A stretch of 64,000 nt of DNA from Gaetbulibacter_B jejuensis (GTDB lineage Bacteria > Bacteroidota > Bacteroidia > Flavobacteriales > Flavobacteriaceae), in contig NZ_BAAAGF010000004.1 of NCBI RefSeq assembly GCF_039524015.1, positions 186,001 through 250,000 on the forward strand, read 5' to 3'. Positions within the stretch are counted from its first letter, which is position 1. Each line of letters starts with the position of its first letter. The translations under genes and the position numbers were made by a program. Positions 43,234 through 51,908 of the stretch are shown here, one piece after another. The notes below the pieces were generated by a model. That model saw nothing but the letters and a program-made list of their open reading frames with translations, ran no database searches and had not been told where the DNA came from.

Positions 43234-43985
43234 GAATTATCATTATTGAAGACGAAAAACCATCAGCACGTAGGTTACATAGAATGATTGAAAGGTTAGA
43301 CCTTACTGTAGAAACCATGTTACACTCGGTTGAAGAAGCCTTGGATTGGTTTCAAAATAACCAACATCCTGATTTAATTTTTTTAGACATACAATTAAGC
43401 GATGGTTTATCGTTTGAAATTTTTGAACACATTGATATAAAGTCTGCTGTTATCTTTACAACAGCTTACGATGAGTATGCGTTACAAGCCTTTAAATTAA
43501 ATAGTATTGACTATTTATTAAAGCCTATTGACGAAGACGATCTTGCTAAAGCAGTAAGCAAATACAAAGAGCGTTTACCACAGCAACAAGCCGTAACGTT
43601 AGATTTTAACGATATTAAAAAACTGTTGGTAAACCCAATAGAGCGAGAGTATAAAAAACGATTTTCGGTAAAAGTTGGTCAACACCTTAAGCTTATTAAT
43701 ATTGATGAGATTGAATGTTTTTACAGCGAAAACAAAGGCACTTATGCCTATACTGTCGAAGGTAGAAACTACTTGTTAGATTTAACCTTAGAGCAGTTGG
43801 AAGACGAACTAGAACCACAAACCTTTTTTAGAATAAGCCGAAAGTTCTTTGTCAACATTAACGCTATAAAAGACATGATTAGCTATACCAACTCCAGACT
43901 TCAGGTAAAGTTAAATAACTATAATGAACAAGAGGTTATTGTAGCTAGAGAGCGCGTAAAGGATTTTAAATTGTGGTTGGAGTAG
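43230..43985 (+). CDS. LytTR-family response regulator
   Basis: A 251-residue DNA-binding regulator partnered with the LytS-type kinase. The receiver domain has IIIIEDEKPSARRLH, the phospho-acceptor in DLIFLDIQLSDG near residue 54, and TTAYDEYALQAFKLNSIDYL with the conserved Thr/Tyr and KP (LLKPIDEDDL). Residues 145-251 are a LytTR domain (KRFSVKVGQHLKLI, SENKGTYAYTVEGRNYLLDL, FFRISRKFFVNINAIKDM). I use the ATG at 43230, which overlaps the previous stop as ATGA. The direct repeats at 38514 and 40783 are its likely targets. Confidence 0.95.
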   Translation: MRIIIIEDEKPSARRLHRMIERLDLTVETMLHSVEEALDWFQNNQHPDLIFLDIQLSDGLSFEIFEHIDIKSAVIFTTAYDEYALQAFKLNSIDYLLKPIDEDDLAKAVSKYKERLPQQQAVTLDFNDIKKLLVNPIEREYKKRFSVKVGQHLKLINIDEIECFYSENKGTYAYTVEGRNYLLDLTLEQLEDELEPQTFFRISRKFFVNINAIKDMISYTNSRLQVKLNNYNEQEVIVARERVKDFKLWLE

Positions 43986-44016
43986 TGTCAATTAATATAT
44001 TGTTAGCTACTAGCTT

Positions 44017-44655
44017 TTATTCTATATGATACCATTTATATTCTTTTCCATTCCAAAATATAATTCCGCCACCATGAGATTCCTCAATACTTAAATAGAT
44101 TCCGTTTCCAATTAGTTTAAAATTCTGTTTTTTGTCTTGTTCTATTATATCTCCTGTTTCTTCATCTACTATAGTTGGTGAAATGACTTGTCCTTTTGGT
44201 ATAGTTTTGATACCTTCAATCCAATCAAGGTTTTTCATCCCATTTATTTCCTTTCCTGCTCCAAAAATTGAATAATCGGTTTTTTTGTTATTGTGAATAA
44301 CTAATACCCCAAAATAACCGTTTTCCAAGTTTATTAATGTTGAAGCAAAATCTTCTTTTTCATCTCCATTAAAATCTCCAAATATTATTTCATCATAGAC
44401 TATTTTTAAACTATCAGGAATTTTAGCATTATTAACAAATTTTGGTAAATTCTTTTGAATTTCTAATTCTGTAGGCACATAATTTGCTACTTCAGAATTT
44501 GAACTATTTTCATTCATAATACTATCAACTTTTTCTGCTTTCTGAAATTCTAATTTTTCAACTTCAGTTTTTTCTGTTTTTAATTCAAAATTTGATTTGT
44601 TTTTACACGAAATAAAAGTTAAAATCAGAAGTAAAATGTTCAATGTGTGTTTCAT
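44017..44655 (-). CDS. lipoprotein of unknown function
   Basis: A 212-residue lipoprotein: signal with LILTFISCKNKS giving the lipobox Cys near residue 17. A charged, unordered stretch covers residues 20-65. The C-terminal half begins with IIFGDFNGDEKEDFASTLIN, an FG-GAP/VCBS-like calcium loop pattern (GDFNGDEKED), and continues with beta strands. No family is recognised. It is convergent with the response regulator; no clear terminator separates them. Confidence 0.65.
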   Translation of the reverse strand: MKHTLNILLLILTFISCKNKSNFELKTEKTEVEKLEFQKAEKVDSIMNENSSNSEVANYVPTELEIQKNLPKFVNNAKIPDSLKIVYDEIIFGDFNGDEKEDFASTLINLENGYFGVLVIHNNKKTDYSIFGAGKEINGMKNLDWIEGIKTIPKGQVISPTIVDEETGDIIEQDKKQNFKLIGNGIYLSIEESHGGGIIFWNGKEYKWYHIE

Positions 44656-44688
44656 AAATTATTGACAGATATACAATTACAACATTTT

Positions 44689-45864
44689 TTAATCCTCTTC
44701 AATACGGTTGTCATCAAAAGCCGATGGTAACAATTTAGGAATAAATTTTATAAAAATAGGTAGTAAAAGCATACCACCTGGTAACATAAAAATGGCTAAG
44801 CTAGGTATGGATTTAAAAATATCTAGTAATTGGTCTTGTACTTTTTTTTGTTCGTCGTCACTAAGTGGTCTTGTGGTTGATTTGGTAAGCAATATCATGA
44901 GCTCTTTACTTTCTTTAAGCTCTTTGAGTAAGCGTTTGCTATTGCGTTTTATGAGTTTTCGTACCATTTTACTGGAGTTGTCATAAAAACTCTGAACCAT
45001 GTTTTTAGAGTTCAGCAATGCAATTTTATCTTTATTGGTTTCATAAAACACATTAATGTGCTCAATGGAAGCCTCAATAATATCTTGTTTTACATCAAGG
45101 TCTTTACCTAGTTTTTTTAAAAACTGTTTCTCTTCAAGGTCAATGGTTTTATCACTCCAAAACGCCATACATACAATATCAGTAATGTAGTATTTGCTGA
45201 GCCGTCCGTTTATAAAAGTGATCACTTCGTTATAGCTATGCGTTCTATTGTCTTGGTATCTCAATGATGCTTCAATGAGTTTAATAAGGCTTTTGTCGTA
45301 TTTGGTTTTTTCCGATTTGTTTTCAAAAACATCAATAATAATGGTTTCAATAGCTGCTTCAAGATTTTTTAAGTAGGTCTCAGAAACTACATCTGTTCTA
45401 AGGTACTTTTGATACGCAATAACATCAACAAAAAGCAGTGCATTGGTGATAAAGTAATTAAAGTTTTTTGTGAGGATATTGTCATCAATATGCACACGTT
45501 TATTCACCATAGCTTCCAAAAGCTCAGAGGATTTTTTTTCACCTAAAAGCTCTTCAAAAAAAGAAGATTTGTAAACATCGATAGTGTTGTAAAAGTTAAT
45601 AACGCTTTCAACAAAATCTGCTTTGCCACCTTCCTTGTTGTGGATGTAATAAAAAGAGGCCAAAAGGTTTACTTTGGTCAACTCTTCATGAAGAAACTCC
45701 CTGTTTTCAATGCAATTATCTACAATAGAAATATTACTTCCGTAGATAAATCCACTTTGCTTTAAGGCTACATAAAAGTCGTCCAATTTTAGTTGACAAA
45801 AAGAGGTGTTGGCACTGAGCTCCTTGAGTAATTTTTTTATCCAGCCATTGGCAGAAGGATTCAT
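44689..45864 (-). CDS. LETM1-like protein
   Basis: A 391-residue, largely helical protein. Residues 1-330 are charged helices with no recognised enzyme motif. The C-terminus (FKSIPSLAIFMLPGGMLLLP, then IFIKFIPKLLPSAF) is the hydrophobic segment characteristic of LETM1-related proteins, known in mitochondria for cation handling; bacterial relatives in flavobacteria have been linked by name to biofilm. There is no signal peptide. It lies upstream of, and divergent from, the DUF4331 gene. Name by motif resemblance; function unproven. Confidence 0.7.
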   Translation of the reverse strand: MNPSANGWIKKLLKELSANTSFCQLKLDDFYVALKQSGFIYGSNISIVDNCIENREFLHEELTKVNLLASFYYIHNKEGGKADFVESVINFYNTIDVYKSSFFEELLGEKKSSELLEAMVNKRVHIDDNILTKNFNYFITNALLFVDVIAYQKYLRTDVVSETYLKNLEAAIETIIIDVFENKSEKTKYDKSLIKLIEASLRYQDNRTHSYNEVITFINGRLSKYYITDIVCMAFWSDKTIDLEEKQFLKKLGKDLDVKQDIIEASIEHINVFYETNKDKIALLNSKNMVQSFYDNSSKMVRKLIKRNSKRLLKELKESKELMILLTKSTTRPLSDDEQKKVQDQLLDIFKSIPSLAIFMLPGGMLLLPIFIKFIPKLLPSAFDDNRIEED

Positions 45865-45941
45865 GGGCTTAAGATTATAGAGTAAAGATAGTTTTAAATT
45901 TTAAAAGCGCTATAATTTTTTTGTTAACAAAAATTTAACAA

Positions 45942-45965
45942 AACCGCACTTTAGATTTTTCCGTA
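45942..45965 (+). promoter_or_regulatory. candidate ECF-sigma promoter before the DUF4331 cluster
   Basis: AACC at 45942-45945 and CGTA at 45962-45965 are 16 bp apart. This is the form of many ECF promoters (-35 with AAC, -10 with CGTA), 45 bp before the ATG at 46011. The cluster ends opposite an ECF sigma gene at 51909-52439. Single-site pattern, so a tentative call. Confidence 0.35.
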
Positions 45966-46010
45966 GGTAGAGCAGAGACAAAACAATTAATTAACAAAAA
46001 TCTCATTATT

Positions 46011-46661
46011 ATGAAAAAATCAAAAATCTTTTTAGGGATCGCAATTGTTGCAGTTGCAGGTTTCATTGCTATTGCAGCAGACCACATTGATGCGCCAGCG
46101 GTTCAAGGTGGTACGAACGATATTACTGACTTTTATGCTTTTCAGGGAGAAGACACAAACAATCTGGTATTTGTAGCAAATACACAAGGTCTTTTGAGTC
46201 CTTCAGCCACTGGAAGTGCTTCGTTTGATGAAAATACTCTTATAGAGTTTAACATTGACACTACAGGAGATAATGTTGAAGACTTGGTAATTCAAGCTAC
46301 TGCAAGAGATGGTAAAATGTACTTTTTTGGACCAGCAGCACCTAGCTCAACAGGGTTAAGCAGTTCTATTTTAACAGCTTCCCAACAAGGAGTTGTAGAC
46401 ATTACAAGCTATGGTTCTCCTGCTACTATTTCAACAAATGGCGGAATGCGCTTTTTTGCAGGACCACGAGACGACCCTTTCTTTATGGACTTTGCTCAGT
46501 ATAGCGCAATTGTTGGCGGAACAGCTACAGCGTTTAACAATCCAGGTGACGACACATTTGCTGGAACCAATGTAATGTCTGTTGTTGTTGAAGTTCCAAA
46601 ATCAATGATTGGCGGAACAGGAACAATAATTACTTGGGTTGAAACTAAAAGAAAACAATAA
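46011..46661 (+). CDS. DUF4331 family protein, N-terminal-half type
   Basis: A 216-residue exported protein with a signal peptide (IFLGIAIVAVAGFIAIAA). The mature part starts DHIDAPAVQGGTNDITDFYA, the HxDAP...TDxYAF opening of DUF4331, and continues to GGMRFFAGPRDDPFFMDFAQ, the mid-family motif. It then stops at about half of a normal DUF4331 length. The missing C-terminal half appears to be the next gene as a separate lipoprotein. Function unknown; the family is often found with TPR and TonB genes. Confidence 0.88.
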   Translation: MKKSKIFLGIAIVAVAGFIAIAADHIDAPAVQGGTNDITDFYAFQGEDTNNLVFVANTQGLLSPSATGSASFDENTLIEFNIDTTGDNVEDLVIQATARDGKMYFFGPAAPSSTGLSSSILTASQQGVVDITSYGSPATISTNGGMRFFAGPRDDPFFMDFAQYSAIVGGTATAFNNPGDDTFAGTNVMSVVVEVPKSMIGGTGTIITWVETKRKQ

Positions 46662-46681
46662 ACTTTAAACACATTAATATT

Positions 46682-47242
46682 ATGAAACTAAATACTATAA
46701 AACTTTATGCTATTGCAGCACTTATTGCTTTAACAGCATATAACTGTAATAATGACGATGATAGTAATACCGAACCAATTGGACCTGATTTTTCGGGTAC
46801 ATATATACAAGAAGACCAAATGGGTAGACCAGCTGTAAACACAGTGTTTGTGTCTTCATCTAGTAAAGACGATTTTAATACTACAATACCTTCAAATCAA
46901 GGAGCAGCGTTTCAAACTATGTTTCAAACTAACTTGGAAGCCTTAAGTCCTGCTTATGCAAATCCTGGAGATACTAATGCACTAGGCTTAGACTCTGCAA
47001 CATTTACAGGTCTTTTAGCTACTGATGTGTTGAATGTATCATTAGATGGAACAACTACATTTTATGATGGTACCAATGTGCTTACTGGTAGAGCACTAGC
47101 TGATGATGTTATTACAGTAGAACTGCTATTGATTTTTGGAGGAGAAGATTTTTCTGAAAACCCAACTTTAAGCAATGATAACGTTGACGCAAATGATAAG
47201 GAATTCCTTACCTCATTTCCATACTTGGCTTCGCCATGGTAA
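46682..47242 (+). CDS. DUF4331-like lipoprotein, C-terminal-half type
   Basis: A 186-residue lipoprotein (IALTAYNCNNDD; lipobox Cys near 22). The mature part has QMGRPAVNTVFVSSSSKDDF and FYDGTNVLTGRALADDVITV, the G-R-P-x-V-N and G-R-x-L-x-D-D-V motifs that normally lie in the second half of DUF4331 proteins. With its own export signal it is a genuine second gene, not a frameshift product of the first. It starts 20 bp after that gene, so the pair would be made together and may form one complex. Confidence 0.82.
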   Translation: MKLNTIKLYAIAALIALTAYNCNNDDDSNTEPIGPDFSGTYIQEDQMGRPAVNTVFVSSSSKDDFNTTIPSNQGAAFQTMFQTNLEALSPAYANPGDTNALGLDSATFTGLLATDVLNVSLDGTTTFYDGTNVLTGRALADDVITVELLLIFGGEDFSENPTLSNDNVDANDKEFLTSFPYLASPW

Positions 47243-47250
47243 TACAATTT

Positions 47251-47296
47251 TAAATAACCTTGAAATATTTAGTTAGTCGTATTTCAAGGTTATTTA
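47251..47296. other. perfect 17-bp inverted repeat between cluster genes
   Basis: The arm at 47251-47267 (taaataaccttgaaata) pairs fully with 47280-47296 around a 12-base loop. No T-run follows, so it looks more like an mRNA-stabilising or processing hairpin, or a partial terminator, between the DUF4331 pair and the TPR/TonB genes. Confidence 0.75.
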
Positions 47297-47323
47297 ACAA
47301 CTAACAAATAACTCTCAATACTC

Positions 47324-48613
47324 ATGAACTCTCTATATAAAATAGTGTTGTGCTGTGCAATTATTGTATCTAGTTGCACAACACCACCAAAAAAAATTAC
47401 TGATACTAATGATTATAATATTTACCTTGAATTAGCCCAGAATAAGGCGTTGCAAGCTGCTAAGAACGATAATGAATTTTGGAAACAAAAGTTAGAAACT
47501 ACACCTAATCAGTTTCCATATTTAGGAAAACTTGCAACGTCATATTCTAATTTATTTGAAATTACAGGCAAAATTTCATACCTAAAACAAGCTGAAAACT
47601 ACTTGATACAAGTCAATAAGGCAACCGAACAACAAGATGCTGGTTACTTAAGAGCATTAGCTTCAAACTATATTTCTCAACACAGATTTAAAGAAGCTTT
47701 ACAACAGCTTACCAAGGCTGAGTTAATAGGAGAAAATCTTGAGGCAACCCAAAAAATGCTTTTTGATGCACATTTAGAATTGGGTAACTATAAGTTAGCA
47801 CAAGGCTATCTGGAGATGTTTAAAGATTTTAGTGATTTTGATTATCTCATTCGTTTATCAAAATGGAGCGATCATAAAGGAAATCTGGATGCTGCTATTA
47901 AATACATGGAAAAAGCAAAATCTATTGCTGAATCTTCTAATCTTGACGGAATTAAACAATGGTCTTACACCAATCTTGCCGATTTTTATGGTCATGCAGG
48001 AAAAATCGAAGCTTCGTATACTCATTATTTAAAAGCATTAGAATTAAATCCAAACGATGCTTATGCTAAAAAAGGAATAGCTTGGATCGTTTATTCTTAT
48101 GAGAACAATCCTGATGAAGCTTTACGAATTTTAAAAACAGTTACGACCACTTTTTTTGCTCCAGATTATTACCTGCTTAAAGCTGAAATTGCCGAATATA
48201 AACAAGACATAGCTTTAAAAAACGAGCAACTAAAACTGTATAAAGAAGCTGTAAAAGATACTTCGTATGGTGATATGTATAACAAATTCAATGTGTTGCT
48301 TTATGCTTGTGAAAAAGAAAATAGGGATGAAGCTATAATGATTGCTAAAACTGAAGTAGATAACAGACCAACACCACAATCTTATGATTTGTTGGCTTGG
48401 GCTGAATTTAAAAACGGAAATCTAAATGGAGCCTTAAATATTGTTGAAAACCATATAGCTGATAAAACTTTTGAACCTGAAACACTATACCATATAGCTG
48501 AAATTTACAAGGCTTTTGGTAAGTATGAAAAAGTGAAACCTTTAAAAGAAGAACTCTTAGGAAGTCTGTATGAACTGGGACCAACCATGAAAGAAAAGAT
48601 AGAGCAACTTTAA
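47324..48613 (+). CDS. TPR-repeat lipoprotein
   Basis: A 429-residue lipoprotein with signal ending IIVSSCTTPP (lipobox Cys near 18). The rest is helical repeats of TPR type, for example GYLRALASNYISQHRFKEAL, MLFDAHLELGNYKLAQGYLE, WSYTNLADFYGHAGKIEASY and LYHIAEIYKAFGKYEKVKPL. It probably faces the periplasm as a protein-interaction scaffold. It lies between the DUF4331 pair and the TonB receptor, 12 bp before the latter, so those two are one transcript. Role unknown. Confidence 0.85.
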   Translation: MNSLYKIVLCCAIIVSSCTTPPKKITDTNDYNIYLELAQNKALQAAKNDNEFWKQKLETTPNQFPYLGKLATSYSNLFEITGKISYLKQAENYLIQVNKATEQQDAGYLRALASNYISQHRFKEALQQLTKAELIGENLEATQKMLFDAHLELGNYKLAQGYLEMFKDFSDFDYLIRLSKWSDHKGNLDAAIKYMEKAKSIAESSNLDGIKQWSYTNLADFYGHAGKIEASYTHYLKALELNPNDAYAKKGIAWIVYSYENNPDEALRILKTVTTTFFAPDYYLLKAEIAEYKQDIALKNEQLKLYKEAVKDTSYGDMYNKFNVLLYACEKENRDEAIMIAKTEVDNRPTPQSYDLLAWAEFKNGNLNGALNIVENHIADKTFEPETLYHIAEIYKAFGKYEKVKPLKEELLGSLYELGPTMKEKIEQL

Positions 48614-48625
48614 TCACTCAACATT

Positions 48626-50860
48626 ATGAAAACAAAACATACAATATTGGTATTACTAATGTTAATAGTGAGTTCTACTGCTTTTTCACAGCATTTAAAA
48701 GGTAAGGTTTTAAATACTTTTAGTCAACCTTTGGAATCTGCTTATGTATTTAACGTTACTACAAAAAGTCATGCACATTCATCTGAAAATGGTCTGTTCA
48801 CTATTGATAATACAAGTGTAGGAGACAGTCTAAAAATAGGATTATTGGGTTATGAAACAAAGTTTGTTGTTGTAAGCTCTTCAAGTTTTGAAGCAACACT
48901 ACCTATTACGCTTCAGGAAAAGGCGTTTCAATTAGATGAAATGATAATTACTGAAGAATTAAATACAGCAAGTACTATAACTAGGTTGGATATGAATACC
49001 AATCCGTTGAATTCATCGCAAGAAGCACTGCGTAAAGTACCTGGGTTAATTATTGGACAGCATGCTGGAGGAGGAAAAGCAGAACAAATTTTTCTTAGAG
49101 GTTTTGATATAGATCATGGTACTGATGTATCAATAAATGTAGATGGTATGCCAGTAAACATGGTGTCTCATGCGCATGGACAAGGTTATAGCGATTTACA
49201 TTTTTTAATACCAGAAACGGTTAATAAAATAGATTTTGGTAAAGGTCCTTATTATGGCGATAAAGGCGATTTTACTACAGCAGGTTTTGTAGATTTTTCT
49301 ACAAAAGATTATCTAAAAGAAAGTGCGATAACATTTTCAATGGGAGATTTTAATACCTTAAGAACTCTTGGGATGTTTAATCTTCTAGAAAAGTCAAAAC
49401 ATCAAAATGCATATATAGCTACTGAATATTTAGCAACCGATGGACCTTTTGAGTCGCCTCAAAATTTTAATCGAATTAATGTATTTGGAAAGTATGTTGC
49501 TTTTTCATCAGATAATTCAAAATTGTCATTAACTGCTTCTCACTTTACAAGCAGATGGGATGCTTCTGGTCAAATTCCGCAACGCGAAGTTGATAATGGA
49601 AATATTACACGTTTTGGAGCTATTGATGATACAGAAGGAGGAGAAACCCAACGCACAAATTTTAACGTTGAATTCAATAAGTATATCACAGATAACACAC
49701 GCTTAAAAACCAATGCGTTTTATTCGCATTATGCTTTTGAATTGTATTCTAACTTCACATTTTTTTTAGAAGATCCAGTTAATGGAGATCAAATCAAACA
49801 GCAAGAGGATAGACATATTTTTGGTGTTAATGCAAGTGTTGTTAAAGAAACTAGTTTAGGGTCAACTCCTGTAACTATTAGTTCTGGTTTAGGTCTTAGA
49901 CACGATATTGTAAATGATATTGAACTGTCGCATACACTTAACAGAAAAACCACTTTAGAGCAAATACAATTGGGTGATTTAAATCAAACAAATGTAGATG
50001 CTTTTGTAAATGCAGAATTTGAGTTTGGAAAGCTTAAAGTAGCTCCTGCATTGCGCTTAGACTATTTTAAGTTTTTATACAACGATAAGTTACAAGTTAA
50101 TTACACTACGCAGTCTGAAACTAAAACAATTTTAAGTCCGAAACTTAATTTTTATTACGATGCGGCTAGTAACCTTCAACTGTTTTTAAAATCAGGAATT
50201 GGTTTTCACTCTAATGATACAAGAGTTGTTGTAAGCAATCAAGGAGAAGATATTTTACCAAGAGCTTATGGATTGGATTTTGGTAAAGTATGGAAGCCAT
50301 TTCCAAAACTAGTGCTTAATTCGGCATTGTGGTATTTGTTTTTAGAACAAGAGTTTGTGTATGTAGGAGATGCTGGAATTGTAGAACCTAGCGGAAAAAC
50401 TGAACGTTATGGTTTTGATTTAGGCTTAAGGTATCAATTTAATGATTGGTTGTTTTTTGATACTGATGCAACAATTACGCATGCTAGAAGTACAGAAGAT
50501 CCTGATGGACAAAACTATATTCCGTTAGCTCCTGATTTTACATTGGCTGGAGGATTATCGGTTAATGATTTGAATGGATTTTCTGGAGGAATTAGGTATA
50601 GATATATTGATGATAGACCAGCAAATGAAGACAATAGTATTGTAGCAGAAGGCTATTTTGTAACCGATTTTAATGCTAACTATAGTTTTGATAATATCAC
50701 TTTAGGGTTTGTAATAGAAAACCTTTTTGATACCGAATGGAATGAAACACAGTTTGCTACAGAGTCTCGTTTGCAAAACGAAGCACAGTCTGTTGAAGAA
50801 ATACATTTTACACCTGGAACACCTTTTTTTATTAAAGGAACTATTGCATACAGGTTTTAA
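48626..50860 (+). CDS. TonB-dependent outer-membrane receptor
   Basis: A 744-residue receptor with signal peptide (ILVLLMLIVSSTAFSQ), a carboxypeptidase-like domain (LKGKVLNTFSQPLESAYVF), and a plug with LRKVPGLIIGQHAGGGKAEQ, FLRGFDIDHGTDVSINVDGM and VSHAHGQGYSDLHFLIPE. A 22-strand type barrel follows, ending in a proper aromatic C-terminus (FFIKGTIAYRF). The His-rich plug (HAHGQGYSD) suggests metal-related cargo, but that is a guess. It follows the DUF4331/TPR genes and ends at two terminators. Confidence 0.93.
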   Translation: MKTKHTILVLLMLIVSSTAFSQHLKGKVLNTFSQPLESAYVFNVTTKSHAHSSENGLFTIDNTSVGDSLKIGLLGYETKFVVVSSSSFEATLPITLQEKAFQLDEMIITEELNTASTITRLDMNTNPLNSSQEALRKVPGLIIGQHAGGGKAEQIFLRGFDIDHGTDVSINVDGMPVNMVSHAHGQGYSDLHFLIPETVNKIDFGKGPYYGDKGDFTTAGFVDFSTKDYLKESAITFSMGDFNTLRTLGMFNLLEKSKHQNAYIATEYLATDGPFESPQNFNRINVFGKYVAFSSDNSKLSLTASHFTSRWDASGQIPQREVDNGNITRFGAIDDTEGGETQRTNFNVEFNKYITDNTRLKTNAFYSHYAFELYSNFTFFLEDPVNGDQIKQQEDRHIFGVNASVVKETSLGSTPVTISSGLGLRHDIVNDIELSHTLNRKTTLEQIQLGDLNQTNVDAFVNAEFEFGKLKVAPALRLDYFKFLYNDKLQVNYTTQSETKTILSPKLNFYYDAASNLQLFLKSGIGFHSNDTRVVVSNQGEDILPRAYGLDFGKVWKPFPKLVLNSALWYLFLEQEFVYVGDAGIVEPSGKTERYGFDLGLRYQFNDWLFFDTDATITHARSTEDPDGQNYIPLAPDFTLAGGLSVNDLNGFSGGIRYRYIDDRPANEDNSIVAEGYFVTDFNANYSFDNITLGFVIENLFDTEWNETQFATESRLQNEAQSVEEIHFTPGTPFFIKGTIAYRF

Positions 50861-50999
50861 ATAGAAGATGTAATTTGACTATTAATTTGAGGGAAATAAT
50901 GGTTGACAACAACTAGCAAAAAATAAATTGATATAGGTTGAATTAGTGGTAAACCATACTAGTTATGGTTGTTTTTAGAGTTTTTTTGTTAGTGGAAAG

Positions 51000-51038
51000 T
51001 GTCTGTTTATCTTGTGTAAGCAGGCATTTTCTTTTTTT
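51000..51038 (+). terminator. Rho-independent terminator after the TonB receptor
   Basis: TGTCTGTTTA (51000-51009) pairs with TAAGCAGGCA (51017-51026) with two G-U pairs and a 7-base loop. TTTTCTTTTTTT follows. Confidence 0.7.
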
Positions 51039-51044
51039 AAATTA

Positions 51045-51076
51045 AAAAAGCATTAAACAACAGTTTAATGCTTTTT
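51045..51076. terminator. bidirectional terminator
   Basis: AAAAAGCATTAAAC (51045-51058) pairs perfectly with GTTTAATGCTTTTT (51063-51076) around a 4-base loop. It serves the - strand anti-sigma gene ending at 51099 and backs up the + strand terminator. Confidence 0.88.
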
Positions 51077-51098
51077 GTTATTTTCTAAAAGAGATTTT

Positions 51099-51908
51099 TT
51101 AAGGGGTAGATGGCGTAACAACACCAAGTGTATAAAGTTGTTCCATTGTTGGAGATTCGCTTCCGCCTTCAGGTTCTAATGTAATACCAAACGCTTGACT
51201 TTCAAAAGTGTTGGCTATAGCAAATATCTTGTTGTCATCAGTATTAAAATCATCAATAGTACCTAAACTAGTTGGTGTTAATGGGTTTAGGGTTAACGAC
51301 CATACTTGCCAAACTTTACCTTCAGGTGCATTAGGTAATCCTTGAGCATCTAAGTAAATGCTGTTGTCTGCTTTATTCCAGTATACTTTAGCATAAGCAT
51401 TTTCAAACTCACCTTGTCCACCAAGAGGTACAGCAATGATGTCTTTATCACGTAATACATTTAAAAGGTTTTTTGTTGCTGCAAGATCATTTTTAGCAGC
51501 TTCAATTTGCTCTTCTAAATAGGCATTTTCAATATCAGCTGTAGTAATATCGGCTTCTAATTGCTTGTTTTGGTTTAGTGTCCACAGTAAACCAGCTCCT
51601 ACAATAAGAGCAGCTGCCCAACCAGTATAAGTAAACCAATTATACTTAGGTTTATTTATTGAAACAACCTTAACCTCGTTATCACCAAGTTTTAGTTTTT
51701 CTTTTATTATGTTGAAAATATGAGAGCTAGATTTTGGCGATACAGCACTTGTAAGCTTTATAACAGAAGCTTCAATTTCTAATACTTCCTGTAAAATTTC
51801 AGGATGCTTTAGCATAAGTTCATACACTTCTTTACTTTCTTTTTCAGAAAGTGATCCTGCAACGTAAAGTTCCAAAATTCCAGATTCTATGTATGCTTTA
51901 ATATCCAT
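51099..51908 (-). CDS. anti-sigma factor (RskA/anti-sigma-K type)
   Basis: A 269-residue single-pass membrane protein. Residues 1-75 form the cytoplasmic sigma-binding helices (YIESGILELYVAGSLSEKES). A membrane helix is at about 92-112 (WFTYTGWAAALIVGAGLLWT), then a coiled-coil stretch (LEADITTADIENAYLEEQIE). Last comes the periplasmic anti-sigma-K domain with KVYWNKADNSIYLDAQGLPN and GKVWQVWSLTLNPLTPTSLG. The zinc-binding H-x3-C-x2-C motif of ZAS proteins is absent. It is directly downstream of, and touching, the ECF sigma gene, so it should hold that sigma factor inactive. Confidence 0.92.
   Translation of the reverse strand: MDIKAYIESGILELYVAGSLSEKESKEVYELMLKHPEILQEVLEIEASVIKLTSAVSPKSSSHIFNIIKEKLKLGDNEVKVVSINKPKYNWFTYTGWAAALIVGAGLLWTLNQNKQLEADITTADIENAYLEEQIEAAKNDLAATKNLLNVLRDKDIIAVPLGGQGEFENAYAKVYWNKADNSIYLDAQGLPNAPEGKVWQVWSLTLNPLTPTSLGTIDDFNTDDNKIFAIANTFESQAFGITLEPEGGSESPTMEQLYTLGVVTPSTP

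Noticed and set aside
46011..47242. Frameshift or broken DUF4331 gene
   Set aside because: The second part has its own ATG and a clear lipoprotein signal, so two genes are the better reading.
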